NCBI GenBank assembly: GCA_042408535.1
Contig: JBHORA010000027.1
Span: forward strand, 1 to 64,000
Origin: BPIH01 sp042408535
GTDB lineage: Bacteria > Chloroflexota > Limnocylindria > Limnocylindrales > CSP1-4
Direction of reading: 5' to 3'
Length of the DNA stretch: 64,000 bases
The position numbers and the translations under genes are program-made. Shown piece after piece: positions 26,586-35,251 of this stretch; position 1 is the first letter of the stretch, and each line of letters opens with the position of its first letter. The notes under the pieces were generated by a model. That model searched no databases. It was not told the DNA's origin and was given only the letters and a program-made list of their open reading frames with translations.

Positions 26586-26707
26586 CGCCGATCCTGGCGC
26601 CGAGGAGAGGCTCCTCCGACGGGCTGCTGGGTCGGCGGTGTCCGCGAATCGGGGCCCCTGCCGTTGTCCAGGCGCCCAGCCGCCGGGCTGACCGGCTCAC
26701 CGGCGTC

Positions 26708-27844
26708 TTACGGAGCGCTGCCGAGTCCGCCCTCGTCGCCGGAAGTCCCGTCGTTCGGCCCGGTGGCGTGAACGCCTCCTGGCGTCGCGCCGCTCCCGAC
26801 CTCGAGATCGGCCGTCATTGTGCGCTCGGTGAGGCTGGTGATCTGGAGTTGTACCCCGACCGTCGTCTCGTCGCTGTACTGGCAGCGGCCGAGGAGGCTC
26901 GTCTCACCGAGATCGGTGACGATCCCGGTGCAGGTTCCGATGGTCGGCGCGTCCAGGACGAGCCGGGACGCTCCGGCTGGATCACGGCTCGAAGCGAGGA
27001 GGATCTGGAGGGTGCCGTCCGGCGGGCCCGTGAAGCGACCCTCGATGAGGAGGACTCGGCCCCCGCCCGTTCGTTCGACCCCGATGGTGCCCTCGAAGGT
27101 CGCCCGGAAGGCTCGAGCCGTCGAGATCGCCGGCGATGGGCTTGCCGCCGGACCGGCGGCCCCACCCCCCGATCTCACGGCTAGGGCCGCCTGGCCGCGG
27201 GCCGGCGACGATCCGGCCCGGGCCGCCCATCCGGGTGAGAGGGGTCCTTCGATCGCCCAGGTGGCGACGACGGCGAAGACGGCGGCGGCGAGCCCGAACC
27301 CGAAGAGGCGTGCGGCCTCGGGCTCGGTGTCGAGGAGCCGGGCGACGACGAGACCGCCGACGAGGGCGACGGAGCCGCCGTAGATGGCGAGGGCCCACGG
27401 TGTCCCCGTGTCGCTCCCCGCGGCGAGCCCGTGGACGAGGGCGAGAACCCAGGCGGCATACGTCGCCAAGTGGAGTCTCGCCCAGGTGCGATAGCCGAGC
27501 CACGACCGGAGGTACTGGCTCAGCCAGAGGCCGACGAGGAGGTCGGCGCTGACGATCCCGGCGGCGACCCAGAGTGGCCGATAGCTGATGGCGAGGGGGA
27601 CGAGAAGCTCGGCGAGGGTCGGGGCCAAGTAGGGATCGAGGAGGAGGGCCAGACCGTGACCGGCGACGGCGACGAGGGCGAGGAGGCTGATGGTCCGATG
27701 GACCTCGTTCGTGACGAACCGCGGCCAGGACGCCGAACGCCAGCGGTGATGGAGGACGAGGCCGAAGGCGACGGACGCCGTGGTCAGAAGGAACCCGAGG
27801 AGTCCGGTGGCCCGGGCGATGGTCCAGGGCAGCTGGTCGAACAT
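26708..27844 (-). CDS. Ferric-reductase-like transmembrane protein with C-terminal extracytoplasmic domain
   Basis: 378-residue protein. About six helices form a ferric-reductase-like heme-binding core (TNEVHRTISLLALVAVAGHGLALLL, LGYRTWARLHLATYAAWVLALVHGLAAG are residues about 45-150) with paired histidines suited to b-hemes. After another helix, the C-terminal ~140 residues form a predicted beta-rich exported domain without cysteines. Near residue 354 it has GSGATPGG, which resembles the SGA(T/S) site that ApbE flavinylates. The gene directly follows apbE (11-base gap), supporting a flavin/heme electron-transfer pair. No NAD-binding domain is present. Confidence 0.8.
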   Translation of the reverse strand: MFDQLPWTIARATGLLGFLLTTASVAFGLVLHHRWRSASWPRFVTNEVHRTISLLALVAVAGHGLALLLDPYLAPTLAELLVPLAISYRPLWVAAGIVSADLLVGLWLSQYLRSWLGYRTWARLHLATYAAWVLALVHGLAAGSDTGTPWALAIYGGSVALVGGLVVARLLDTEPEAARLFGFGLAAAVFAVVATWAIEGPLSPGWAARAGSSPARGQAALAVRSGGGAAGPAASPSPAISTARAFRATFEGTIGVERTGGGRVLLIEGRFTGPPDGTLQILLASSRDPAGASRLVLDAPTIGTCTGIVTDLGETSLLGRCQYSDETTVGVQLQITSLTERTMTADLEVGSGATPGGVHATGPNDGTSGDEGGLGSAP

Positions 27845-27855
27845 GGCCGTCCTCG

Positions 27856-29052
27856 TCAAACGGCTTCGATGGTTTCGAGGGAGGGCGTCGCCCCGGGCTC
27901 GCTGGCTGGTCGCCCGAACGCTCCTTCGAGTCGAGGGCGCCCTGTCGGAGCGACGTCGCCCGTCTCCGCACCGCTCTCGGTAGCCGCTCGGTCGCCGACG
28001 GCATCCACGAAGCGGACGCTGCCGACGTCGTCGATGAAAAGGCCGCTGTAGCCCCACCGACGGAGGAAGGCCGGGGCCCCGTCGGCGCCGAGGAGGAGCG
28101 CGACTTTGGCAGCCACCTCGGCCTCGGTACAAGAGGCTGCAGCGACGGTGGCCGACCAGATCCCCGTCGCGGCGGGCTCCCCGGTCCGCGGGTCGACCAG
28201 GTGGTGCCGCCAGGCTCCGCCCGCCAGCCAGCGCCGCCGGCCGACACTCGACGTCGCCAGCGCGCCGTCCTCGAGCTCGACGACGAGGGGCTCCGGATCG
28301 CTCCCGGCCGCGCCGTTCCCCGGCGGGGCGGCGGGGGGCCGCTCGATCTCCACGCGCCAGGGGCCGCCATCGGGCGATCGGCCGAGGACGGCGAGGTCGC
28401 CGCCCGCTTCGACGGCAGCCGCGGGGACGCCGACGGCGGCGAGGAGGGCGACGGCCGCGTCCACGGCCATCCCCTTGGCGATCCCGCCGAGGTCGAGGCG
28501 GACGCCGGGGGGCAGCTCGACGGTCCGAGAGCGCCGATCGAGGCGGATACCGCGCCAGCCGCCTCCGACCGGTCGGGGCCGGGCCTCCAGTTCGCCATCT
28601 CGGGAGGGCCGTTGCAAACGGTGCTGCCTCTCGGGACGCCGCCCGACCTCGGCCATTGAGGCGGTCGACGGGTCGATCGCCTCACCCCGCCGGAGCGCTT
28701 CGAAGGTCCGGTCGTAGCCGAGCGCCTCGAGCCGATCGAGGAGGGTCGGGTCGAAGAGACCGTCGGTGGCAAGGGCCGCGAGGACCGCCGTCTCGACGGC
28801 CCCGTAGAGGAGGCGGCCGACGCGTCGCGGTCGGCCAGCCGCCGCGTTCAGCCGGGAGAGCTCGCTCGAGGGGCGGAAGCGGGTGAGACGTGCTTCCCAG
28901 TCGGCGAAGAGGTCGGCGGTGACCGAGGCCATCGCAGACCAGGCCGTTGGCACGAGGACGGTCACCGTCGTTCCCATGGCCGGAAAGACCGACCGCTGCC
29001 AGCCGTGGGCCTCGGGCCCGCGAGTCTCGGGCCCGAGGGTTTCACGAGCCAC
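27856..29052 (-). CDS. apbE: FAD:protein FMN transferase
   Basis: 398-residue ApbE-family enzyme, which attaches FMN covalently to Thr/Ser of exported electron-transfer proteins. Landmarks: the opening VFPAMGTTVTV, DWEARLTRFRPSSELSRLNAAAG, the GLFDPTLLDRLEALGYD active-site strand, RLDLGGIAKGMAVD, VEAGGDLAVLG, and HHLVDPRTGEPA near residue 295. No classical signal peptide is evident, and the C-terminal ~40 residues are acidic and disordered-looking. Its start overlaps the upstream small membrane gene by 11 bases. Confidence 0.9.
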   Translation of the reverse strand: MARETLGPETRGPEAHGWQRSVFPAMGTTVTVLVPTAWSAMASVTADLFADWEARLTRFRPSSELSRLNAAAGRPRRVGRLLYGAVETAVLAALATDGLFDPTLLDRLEALGYDRTFEALRRGEAIDPSTASMAEVGRRPERQHRLQRPSRDGELEARPRPVGGGWRGIRLDRRSRTVELPPGVRLDLGGIAKGMAVDAAVALLAAVGVPAAAVEAGGDLAVLGRSPDGGPWRVEIERPPAAPPGNGAAGSDPEPLVVELEDGALATSSVGRRRWLAGGAWRHHLVDPRTGEPAATGIWSATVAAASCTEAEVAAKVALLLGADGAPAFLRRWGYSGLFIDDVGSVRFVDAVGDRAATESGAETGDVAPTGRPRLEGAFGRPASEPGATPSLETIEAV

Positions 29053-29512
29053 CGCTTCGAAGATGGGGCGTCCCGGAGCCGATCCGGAGCCGTGGGGCCG
29101 AGGGCGTCATGCCGAGGTCGGAACCGCCGCCGAACGGCAGCGTCTGCCCCGGGTTCGTCGGACCGAGGTCGATGCCCGACCCGGCCCCGCCGACGCTCGA
29201 GTTCGTCGGAGGCTGAGTCGTTCCGGCCACGCTGCCGACGGGATGGCTGGCGACGAGGGCGACGAGGGTGCCGAAGGCGGCTAGGCTAATCCCGGCGGCC
29301 TGCAGCTGGCGGCGCCTGGCGAGGGGGCGCGGGTCGGATGCGCGGCCGGGAGCCCGCGTGGTGGTGTGGCCCCTGGCGTCCGGCCTCCGGCCGGGAGTCG
29401 GTCTCGGGCCGGGAGTCGGTCTCGGGCCGGGAGTCGGTCTCGGGCCGGGAGTCGGTCTCGGGCCGGGGGCCGGGGCGACCCAGGTGCGGTTTTGACGTCG
29501 CTCGCTGTCCAT
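29042..29512 (-). CDS. Small single-pass membrane protein with PGPRPT repeats
   Basis: 156 residues. The N-terminal half is a basic Pro/Arg-rich arm built on four near-identical six-residue repeats (GPRPTP). One membrane helix follows (QLQAAGISLAAFGTLVALVA), then a Gly/Ser/Pro-rich exported tail. No known domain was recognised. Its coupling to apbE and the ferric-reductase-like gene suggests an accessory or anchoring role in the same electron-transfer unit. It could also carry an attachment site, though no SGAT motif is seen. Confidence 0.6.
   Translation of the reverse strand: MDSERRQNRTWVAPAPGPRPTPGPRPTPGPRPTPGPRPTPGRRPDARGHTTTRAPGRASDPRPLARRRQLQAAGISLAAFGTLVALVASHPVGSVAGTTQPPTNSSVGGAGSGIDLGPTNPGQTLPFGGGSDLGMTPSAPRLRIGSGTPHLRSGGS
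29391..29462. repeat. Four tandem copies of an 18-bp unit
   Basis: CCGGGAGTCGGTCTCGGG is repeated four times without interruption, then decays into a GC-rich partial copy. It encodes the GPRPTP repeats of the small membrane protein on the minus strand; the 18-bp unit keeps the frame, so copy number can vary without frameshift. Confidence 0.9.
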
Positions 29513-29547
29513 GACGGTACGTCCTAACGCCCCTCGCTGACAGGAAC

Positions 29548-29602
29548 ATGAGAGCGCCGTCCTCCAGGACGCGGCCGCTGCTCCGCCGGGTTCGCTCTCA
29601 TG
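29548..29602. promoter_or_regulatory. Paired operator-like arms in a divergent intergenic region
   Basis: CATGAGAGCG (29548-29557) and CGCTCTCATG (29593-29602) are perfect inverted arms 35 bases apart, and CCGTCTCAT follows at once as a near third copy. The 227-base region 29513-29739 separates the small membrane gene from the export operon and holds nothing else recognisable. Confidence 0.45.
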
Positions 29603-29739
29603 ACCGTCTCATCGAGGACGGAGACGATCGCCCGGAACGCAGTTTACGAGTGAGCGGAGATATTTCGAATGCAGCCAGTGCATCGTGCGCCGTCCTGGTC
29701 GGCCAGTGACCGGTCATTCGGCGCGGGGTCGGTGGACCC

Positions 29740-30897
29740 ATGCGCCTGAGGTCTCTCCTCGTCGTGCTCCTCCTCGTCGTCGGCGTCGGGGCGGCCGTCG
29801 TGGCGATCGTGGGGCCGAGTTTCGGCGCCTCGCCGACCGTCGACTACCTCACGACGACCGTCGCCCGGCGGACCGTAGTCAAGGCCGTCGCGGCGACCGG
29901 GCAGGTCGTCCCGAAGGCGACCTACGCCCTCGCCTTCGGCGCCCAGCCGAGGCTCGTTTCCGGCACCGCCGCCGCATCGAGCAGCGGCTCGAGCACCTGG
30001 TTGGTGACCGAGGTCGACGTCGCCGTCGGCGATCGAGTCCACAAGGGGGACGTCCTGGCCAAGGCCGACACGAAGGACCTCGAGGTGCAACTCGACATTG
30101 CCACGGCGAACTGGCGGGCGGCTCGAACCCAGGAGGCGAGCGCCCAGTCGGCCCTCGACTCGGCGACGACCACGGACGCCAAACGGCAAGCGAACATCGC
30201 CCTTTACAACGCCCAGGCGCAGGTTGCCCAGACGCAGCGGACCCGGTCCCAGATCTCTGCCCAGATCGCCGCCGCCACCCTTACGGCGCCCGTCGACGGG
30301 GTCGTCACGGCGGTTTCCATCGCCCCGAACGTCCTCGCCCCAAACGGCGACGCGATCGTCATCGAGGCCGGGCCCCTCGAGGTGTCGGCCCAGGTGGCCG
30401 AAGCAGATCTGGGTGCCCTCGCCGTGGGCCAGACGGCGACGGTCACCGTGGCTGCCGTCGGCGCGACGCTCACCGGTCGGGTGGAAGCGATTGCCCCGGT
30501 CGCCTCGTCGTCGAGCAACACCGGTGTCGTCACCTTCCCGGTTACGATCAGCCTCGAGGACCCGCCGGCCAACCTGGCGAGCGGCATGTCGGTGAGCGTG
30601 TCCATCGAAACCGGCCGCGCCGAGAACGCCCTCGCCATCCCGGTCACGGCTCTGACCGGGACGAGCGGCAACGCGACGGTTCGGGTCCTCGACCCGACCG
30701 GCCAGGTCGTCGTCCGCCCCGTCGAGATCGGTCTCGTCGGCGACGAGTACGTCGAGATCAAGAGCGGCCTCGGTGAGGGCGAGGTCGTCGTGACCGGCAC
30801 GGCCTCGAGCCGACAGTCGACGTCGGCGACGGGCGGCTTCGGCGTCGGGTTGCCGGGTGGCTTCGGCGGCGGCCGGTTCGGCGTCCCGGGCCGCTGA
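29740..30897 (+). CDS. MacA/HlyD-type membrane fusion protein
   Basis: 385-residue periplasmic adaptor. It has an N-terminal membrane anchor (LLVVLLLVVGVGAAVVAIVG), a lipoyl-like half (TEVDVAVGDRVHKGDVLAKAD), an alpha-hairpin of about 70 residues (NWRAARTQEASAQSALDSA onward), the second lipoyl half (LTAPVDGVVTAV) and beta-barrel domains. The tail is Gly-rich. It links the MacB-like permease to the outside. First gene of an operon with an ATPase and a permease. Confidence 0.9.
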   Translation: MRLRSLLVVLLLVVGVGAAVVAIVGPSFGASPTVDYLTTTVARRTVVKAVAATGQVVPKATYALAFGAQPRLVSGTAAASSSGSSTWLVTEVDVAVGDRVHKGDVLAKADTKDLEVQLDIATANWRAARTQEASAQSALDSATTTDAKRQANIALYNAQAQVAQTQRTRSQISAQIAAATLTAPVDGVVTAVSIAPNVLAPNGDAIVIEAGPLEVSAQVAEADLGALAVGQTATVTVAAVGATLTGRVEAIAPVASSSSNTGVVTFPVTISLEDPPANLASGMSVSVSIETGRAENALAIPVTALTGTSGNATVRVLDPTGQVVVRPVEIGLVGDEYVEIKSGLGEGEVVVTGTASSRQSTSATGGFGVGLPGGFGGGRFGVPGR

Positions 30898-30909
30898 GAG
30901 GGGTGGCCG

Positions 30910-31587
30910 ATGACGCCTGCACCGCTCATCGACCTCGAGCGGGTCGGTCGGATCTACTCGACGGGCCGGGTCGAGGTCGTCGCCCTGGCCGACATCGACC
31001 TGCGGGTCGCCGAGGGTGAGTTCGTCGCCGTGGTCGGTCCCTCGGGTTCGGGAAAGTCGACGCTCATGCACATCATCGGCTGCCTCGACCGACCAACGAG
31101 CGGTCGCTACCGGCTCCGCGGAGTCGACGTGGCGACCCTCGACGGCAACGCCCTGGCTCGCCTCCGCGGCCGCTCGATCGGCTTCGTCTTCCAGGCCTAC
31201 AACCTCCTGCCGCGGACCTCAGCTCTCGAGAACGTGGCCATGCCGCTCCTCTACCAAGGCGTCGGCCGCCGCGAGCGACTCGAGCGGGCGCGGGCTGCCC
31301 TCGATCGGCTCGGACTCGCCGGGCGCGCCCACCACACGCCGGCCGAACTCTCCGGCGGTGAACAGCAGCGCGTCGCCATCGCCCGGGCCCTCGTCGCCGA
31401 CCCCGACGTCATCCTCGCCGACGAGCCGACGGGGAACCTGGCGACCGAGCAGGGCGCCGAGGTCCTCGCCATCTTCCGAGCCCTCCACGAAGCGGGCCGA
31501 ACGATCGTCATGATCACCCACGACCCGGACGTGGCGAGGGCGGCCAGCCGCCAGGTCCACCTTCGAGACGGTCGCCTCGTCGGATGA
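30910..31587 (+). CDS. MacB/LolD-type ABC ATPase
   Basis: 225-residue stand-alone ATPase of the LolD/MacB class. P-loop GPSGSGKSTLM near residue 42, Q-loop FVFQAYNLLPR, signature LSGGEQQRVAIARALV, Walker B VILADEPTGNLATEQ and switch His ITHDPDVA are complete. It overlaps the permease by 4 bases and follows the adaptor gene by 12 bases. Confidence 0.93.
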   Translation: MTPAPLIDLERVGRIYSTGRVEVVALADIDLRVAEGEFVAVVGPSGSGKSTLMHIIGCLDRPTSGRYRLRGVDVATLDGNALARLRGRSIGFVFQAYNLLPRTSALENVAMPLLYQGVGRRERLERARAALDRLGLAGRAHHTPAELSGGEQQRVAIARALVADPDVILADEPTGNLATEQGAEVLAIFRALHEAGRTIVMITHDPDVARAASRQVHLRDGRLVG

Positions 31588-32795
31588 TCACCGTCGAGCT
31601 CGTCCGGCTCGCCCTCCAGCGCCTCGCTGCTGCCCGGCTCCGGACCCTCCTCACGGCTCTCGGCGTCATCATCGGCGTCGCGGCGGTCGTCGCCCTCGTC
31701 GGGGTCGGGCAGGGCGCCACGAGGGGGATCACCGCCCGCCTCCAGGGGCTCGGCACGAACCTCCTGACCATCAGTCCCGGCGGCTCCCTGACGGGCTTCA
31801 CCCGCGGCGCCGCTGGCTCGGCCCGGACCCTCACCCTCGCCGACGCCGACGCCCTCGCTGCCCTGCCGACCGTGGCGGCCGTCGCTCCGGAGATCACGAG
31901 TCAGCAGCTCGTCGTCGCCGGCCGGCTGAACACGACGACCCAGATCGTCGGCACGACGCCGGCGTACCAGTCGGTCCGCGCCTACGAGATCTGGCAAGGC
32001 TCCTTCCTCACCGACCTCGCCGTCGCCGAGCATCTCCGGGTTGCCGTCCTCGGGGCGACGACCGCCGACGACCTCGGGCTCGGACCCGAGGCGGTCGGCA
32101 GCGAGATTTCGATCGGGGGTTTGCCGTTCGAGGTCATCGGCATTCTCCAGCCGAAGGGCTCGGCCGGTCCTTTCAGTCCGGACGACCAGGTCATCGTCCC
32201 GATCACGACCGTGCGCCGCCTCTTCAGCTCGAGCGACCTCGTCCGCACCATCGGGGTGAGCGTCGCCTCGCTCGAGGCGATGGACGCGACACGGGCCGAA
32301 ATCACCGCCCTCCTCCGCCAGCGCCACGGCCTCGATGCGGCGGCCGCCGACGACTTCACGATCCAGGACCAAGCCCAGCTCCTAAGCACGGTCTCGGACG
32401 TGTCGTTGACCCTCTCGATCCTCCTCGCGGGGATCGCTTCAATCTCCCTCGTCGTCGGCGGGATCGGGATCATGAACATCATGCTCGTCTCGGTCCGGGA
32501 GCGGACTCGGGAGATCGGCATCCGGAAAGCGATCGGGGCCCGGGAGGGCGACATCCTCCTCCAGTTTCTCGTCGAGGCTCTCACGTTGTCGATTCTCGGC
32601 GGACTCATCGGCACCGCCGTCGGGGTCGGCGTCTCGGCCCTCATCGGCGCGGTGGCCGGTTGGGGGCTCATCATCAGTCCCTGGACGATCGTCGTCGCCC
32701 TCGGCTTCAGTGTTCTCGTTGGTGTCGTCTTCGGCGTCTGGCCGGCCCGCCAGGCAGCTCGGCTCGACCCGATTGTTGCCCTCCGTTACGAGTGA
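31584..32795 (+). CDS. MacB-type ABC permease
   Basis: 403-residue permease with the MacB layout: one N-terminal helix (LLTALGVIIGVAAVVALVGVG), a large extracytoplasmic domain (residues about 45-275), then three helices. The coupling motif SVRERTREIGIRKAIGAREGDILLQFLVEA starts near residue 307. With the adaptor it would work as a mechanotransmitter exporting peptides, siderophores or antibiotics. Confidence 0.92.
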   Translation: MITVELVRLALQRLAAARLRTLLTALGVIIGVAAVVALVGVGQGATRGITARLQGLGTNLLTISPGGSLTGFTRGAAGSARTLTLADADALAALPTVAAVAPEITSQQLVVAGRLNTTTQIVGTTPAYQSVRAYEIWQGSFLTDLAVAEHLRVAVLGATTADDLGLGPEAVGSEISIGGLPFEVIGILQPKGSAGPFSPDDQVIVPITTVRRLFSSSDLVRTIGVSVASLEAMDATRAEITALLRQRHGLDAAAADDFTIQDQAQLLSTVSDVSLTLSILLAGIASISLVVGGIGIMNIMLVSVRERTREIGIRKAIGAREGDILLQFLVEALTLSILGGLIGTAVGVGVSALIGAVAGWGLIISPWTIVVALGFSVLVGVVFGVWPARQAARLDPIVALRYE

Positions 32796-32879
32796 GGACG
32801 CCGTCACATCTCGAGTCCGGCGGTTCCGCCGGGCATTGTCCGGAACGAAGCGGACCTTCAGGAACGAGGAGGTGATCGA

Positions 32880-33470
32880 GTGAGCGCACAGGATGCCGGC
32901 AACGAGCGCGGCACCGGTCTGTCGGGGCCCTTCGAGACGGAGGTGGCTCCCATCGTCACTGGTGGCCCCAGGCGCGGCTCCGCCCGGCCGGGACTCGGCG
33001 GAGCGACCCTCGTCGTCGCCCTCTGCGTCGCCGTCGCTGGACTCGCCTTTGCCGCCGGGCGGCTGACAGCTCCGACCGTGAGCCGCGCGGCCGCCTTCGG
33101 GGGCTTCGGTGGTCGTGGGGGCGGTGGGCAGCCGGGCGCCAGCGGGGCACCCTTCGGCTTCGGGGGTGGCGGGCTCCGATCGCTCGTTCTCCGGGGCACG
33201 GTCACCGAGGTGGCCGACGGGCGGCTGACGATCCAGCTCGCCTCGGGGGCGACCGTCGCGGTCGACCTCGGAGCGGCGACGACTGTCCACCGGCAGAGTC
33301 CGGCGAGCTCGGGCGACCTCGCCGCCGGGTTGTCCGTCCTCGTGGAGCTCTCAAACGGGGGTGGTTCCAGCGGGCAGGGAGGCGGTCCCGGCGGGGCGGC
33401 CGCGTCGCCCGGGCCGAGCGGGGAACGGCAGCTCGGGACAGCGGCCGACATCACGATCCTCAGCCCCTGA
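32880..33470 (+). CDS. Gly-rich membrane-anchored protein, DUF5666-like beta domain
   Basis: 196 residues: a short cytosolic arm, one membrane helix (ATLVVALCVAVAGLAFAAGRL), a Gly-rich linker, then a small beta domain (LVLRGTVTEVADGRLTIQLASG) like those of DUF5666 proteins, and a Gly/Ser/Pro tail. It starts at GTG 32880 behind an unusually complete GGAGGTGAT. It lies 84 bases after the permease, so probably an accessory exported protein of the export system. Function not known. Confidence 0.7.
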   Translation: MSAQDAGNERGTGLSGPFETEVAPIVTGGPRRGSARPGLGGATLVVALCVAVAGLAFAAGRLTAPTVSRAAAFGGFGGRGGGGQPGASGAPFGFGGGGLRSLVLRGTVTEVADGRLTIQLASGATVAVDLGAATTVHRQSPASSGDLAAGLSVLVELSNGGGSSGQGGGPGGAAASPGPSGERQLGTAADITILSP

Positions 33471-33503
33471 TCGGCGTCGCGTCAGTCTCTGATCGGCGTC
33501 GCG
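33467..33503. repeat. 15-bp direct repeat across a stop codon
   Basis: CTGATCGGCGTCGCG occurs at 33467-33481, containing the TGA of the Gly-rich protein, and again at 33489-33503, a 22-base period. It lies in the convergent gap before the GntR gene. Confidence 0.7.
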
Positions 33504-33586
33504 CCGTTCCGAGCGCTGGGTCGAGCGGGCGGGCGTTTCTCGGCAGCCTCGTCTCCCAACCGGGATCCAGCCGGGGTCAGGACGAC

Positions 33587-34348
33587 TCAGCCGTCTCGGC
33601 CTCCTGCAAGGGCGCTCGACTCCTGGGCGATGAGGAGTTCGGCCGTTCGCCGCAGGTGGTGCTCCATCGCCGCCGCGGCGGCCTCCGCGTCGCCGGCACG
33701 GACGGCGTCGAGGATGGCGAGATGCTCGATGGCGATCGCTTCGAGGGATCGGCTCCGACCGGCCGTCGTGGCGCCGCGGAGGAGGACCATGTCGCGGAGG
33801 CTGTCGACGTAGTCGGCGAGGCGCCGATTGCCGGATAGGGAGAGGAGGCGGTGGTGGAAGCCGCGGTCGTGAAGCCAGAGGGCCTGCTCGTCGTTCGCCC
33901 TCGCCGCCCGAACCATGCCCTCATACTCGGCCTCGAGGGCCCGGAGCTCGCGCCGGTCGACTCGCTCGACGGCCCGTCGGACGGCGGGGACCTCGAGAAG
34001 GAGGCGGAGGTCGAAGACCTCCTCGATGTCGTGGATCGAGTTCTGGAGGATCCGGACCCCGCGGTTCCGTTCGAAACGGACCATGCCCCGCGAGGCGAGC
34101 TCGATGAGGGCTTCTCGCACCGGGGTCCGGGAGACGCCGAGGGCGGAGGCGAGGGAGGCGACGGAATGGATGCTGCCGGGGACGAGCTCGCCCCGGATGA
34201 TCGCCGTCCGGAGGACGTCGACGAGCTCCTGGGCCCGGCTCCGGCGCGGGTCGAGCGGGGCGAGGAAGGAGCGCCGAGCCGGGCCACGGCTCGTCCGTGA
34301 TCGTGATCGGCCGGCCGGCGAGCGGCTCGCTGGGGCGGTCGTGTCCAC
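33587..34348 (-). CDS. GntR-family regulator, FCD type
   Basis: 253-residue repressor. The winged helix (LRTAIIRGELVPGSIHSVAS, LGVSRTPVREALIELASRGMV) starts near residue 45 after a basic arm. The FCD domain includes LHDRGFHHRLLSLSGNRRL, with its metal Asp/His, and EHLAILDAVRAGD. A GTG start at 34348 is preferred because an earlier start would extend into an unlikely Cys-rich stretch. It is divergent from the transporter/lactonase/dehydrogenase operon; a 12-bp palindrome overlaps that operon's promoter. Confidence 0.88.
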   Translation of the reverse strand: MDTTAPASRSPAGRSRSRTSRGPARRSFLAPLDPRRSRAQELVDVLRTAIIRGELVPGSIHSVASLASALGVSRTPVREALIELASRGMVRFERNRGVRILQNSIHDIEEVFDLRLLLEVPAVRRAVERVDRRELRALEAEYEGMVRAARANDEQALWLHDRGFHHRLLSLSGNRRLADYVDSLRDMVLLRGATTAGRSRSLEAIAIEHLAILDAVRAGDAEAAAAAMEHHLRRTAELLIAQESSALAGGRDG

Positions 34349-34411
34349 GGCTGCATGGTAGCGGAGGGGCTCGCCAGCGGCGGACGGGGAGCGGCCAAGG
34401 ATGCCGACATC

Positions 34412-34443
34412 TTGACATGGGCATGTGATCTGTAGCATGCTAC
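34412..34443 (+). promoter_or_regulatory. Promoter with overlapping 12-bp palindrome (GntR operator candidate)
   Basis: TTGACA (34412-34417) is followed 15 bases later by TAGCAT (34433-34438). The perfect palindrome GTAGCATGCTAC (34432-34443) covers the -10 element. The GntR gene diverges here and the operon begins at 34501, so repression by that protein is the simplest reading. Confidence 0.6.
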
Positions 34444-34500
34444 GTGCCACCTCCCCCGGCGGCCTGCCGAGGGTGGACGAGCGACGTGAGGAGAGGAGGA

Positions 34501-35100
34501 ATGTCTGCTGACTCGACCGCCCCCGGCCCGTCGAGCGCCCTCGCGCTCGGGCTCGCGGCCTTCGCCCTGAACCTCTTTCTCGTCTCGGTCACCCTGACCG
34601 GGCTCGCTCCAGCCGGTACCTTCCCGGTCTTCGTGGCGAGCGGCTTCTTCTACGGGTTCGTCCAGATCCTCGTTGGCCTCCACGAGTATCGGATGGGAAG
34701 CTCGTTCCCGGGGCTCGTCTTCGGCTCCTTTGGCGCCTTCTGGATGTCGACGGCGCTCCTCGTTCTGCTCCAGACGACGGGCGTCTTGTCCTTCGGCGAC
34801 GCGGCCGGCCCGGCGCTCGGGCTCTATTTCGTCGCCTGGACGATCTTTTCCCTCTACCTCTGGATCGGCTCCTTTTCCCTGAACCGGGTCGCCTGGGCGA
34901 TCTTCACCGTGCTCGTCGTCGCCCTCGTCCTCTTCGATCTGGCCGAGTTCGGTCTCGTGCCCATCGCCTATGGGGCGTGGGTTGGGCTGCTCGACGCCGT
35001 CCTGGCCTGGTATCTGTCGGCAGCCCTCGTCTTGAACGAGCTCTTCGGGCGCACCGTCCTCCCGCTCGGCAGCCCGCTCGTCCGGGCCGGCGAGGGGTAG
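34501..35100 (+). CDS. SatP/YaaH (GPR1/FUN34) acetate-type transporter
   Basis: 199-residue protein with six hydrophobic segments. SGFFYGFVQILVGLHEYRMG and FGSFGAFWMSTALLVL match the conserved channel-forming parts of the succinate-acetate permease family, although the N-terminal NPAPLGL motif is not clear. It has a GAGAGGAGGA ribosome site. It is first in the operon and likely imports the short-chain carboxylate that the following enzymes use. Confidence 0.85.
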   Translation: MSADSTAPGPSSALALGLAAFALNLFLVSVTLTGLAPAGTFPVFVASGFFYGFVQILVGLHEYRMGSSFPGLVFGSFGAFWMSTALLVLLQTTGVLSFGDAAGPALGLYFVAWTIFSLYLWIGSFSLNRVAWAIFTVLVVALVLFDLAEFGLVPIAYGAWVGLLDAVLAWYLSAALVLNELFGRTVLPLGSPLVRAGEG

Positions 35101-35120
35101 GGGAACGGTGCATCCCGCCG

Positions 35121-35229
35121 GGCACCGGAGGCGGTGCCGGCGAGCAGTCGTTGGGCGCTCTGGTGGCCGCCATGGTGGCGGCCGCGCGATCGTCGATGCC
35201 GGCCGCGGTCGGTCGGAGCCGCGGCCGGC
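35121..35229. other. Three consecutive perfect hairpins between transporter and lactonase genes
   Basis: GGCACCG-GAGG-CGGTGCC (35121-35138), GGCCGCCA-TGG-TGGCGGCC (35165-35183) and 11-bp arms GCCGGCCGCGG/CCGCGGCCGGC around 10 bases (35198-35229). The last ends 22 bases before the next start and just before its GAGGAGG site. It could set the transporter/enzyme expression ratio. Confidence 0.55.
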
Positions 35230-35251
35230 CGAAGTCTCGAGGAGGTGACCG

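Noticed and set aside
29391..29462. CRISPR array
   Set aside because: The 18-bp units are directly adjacent with no spacers and encode protein repeats.
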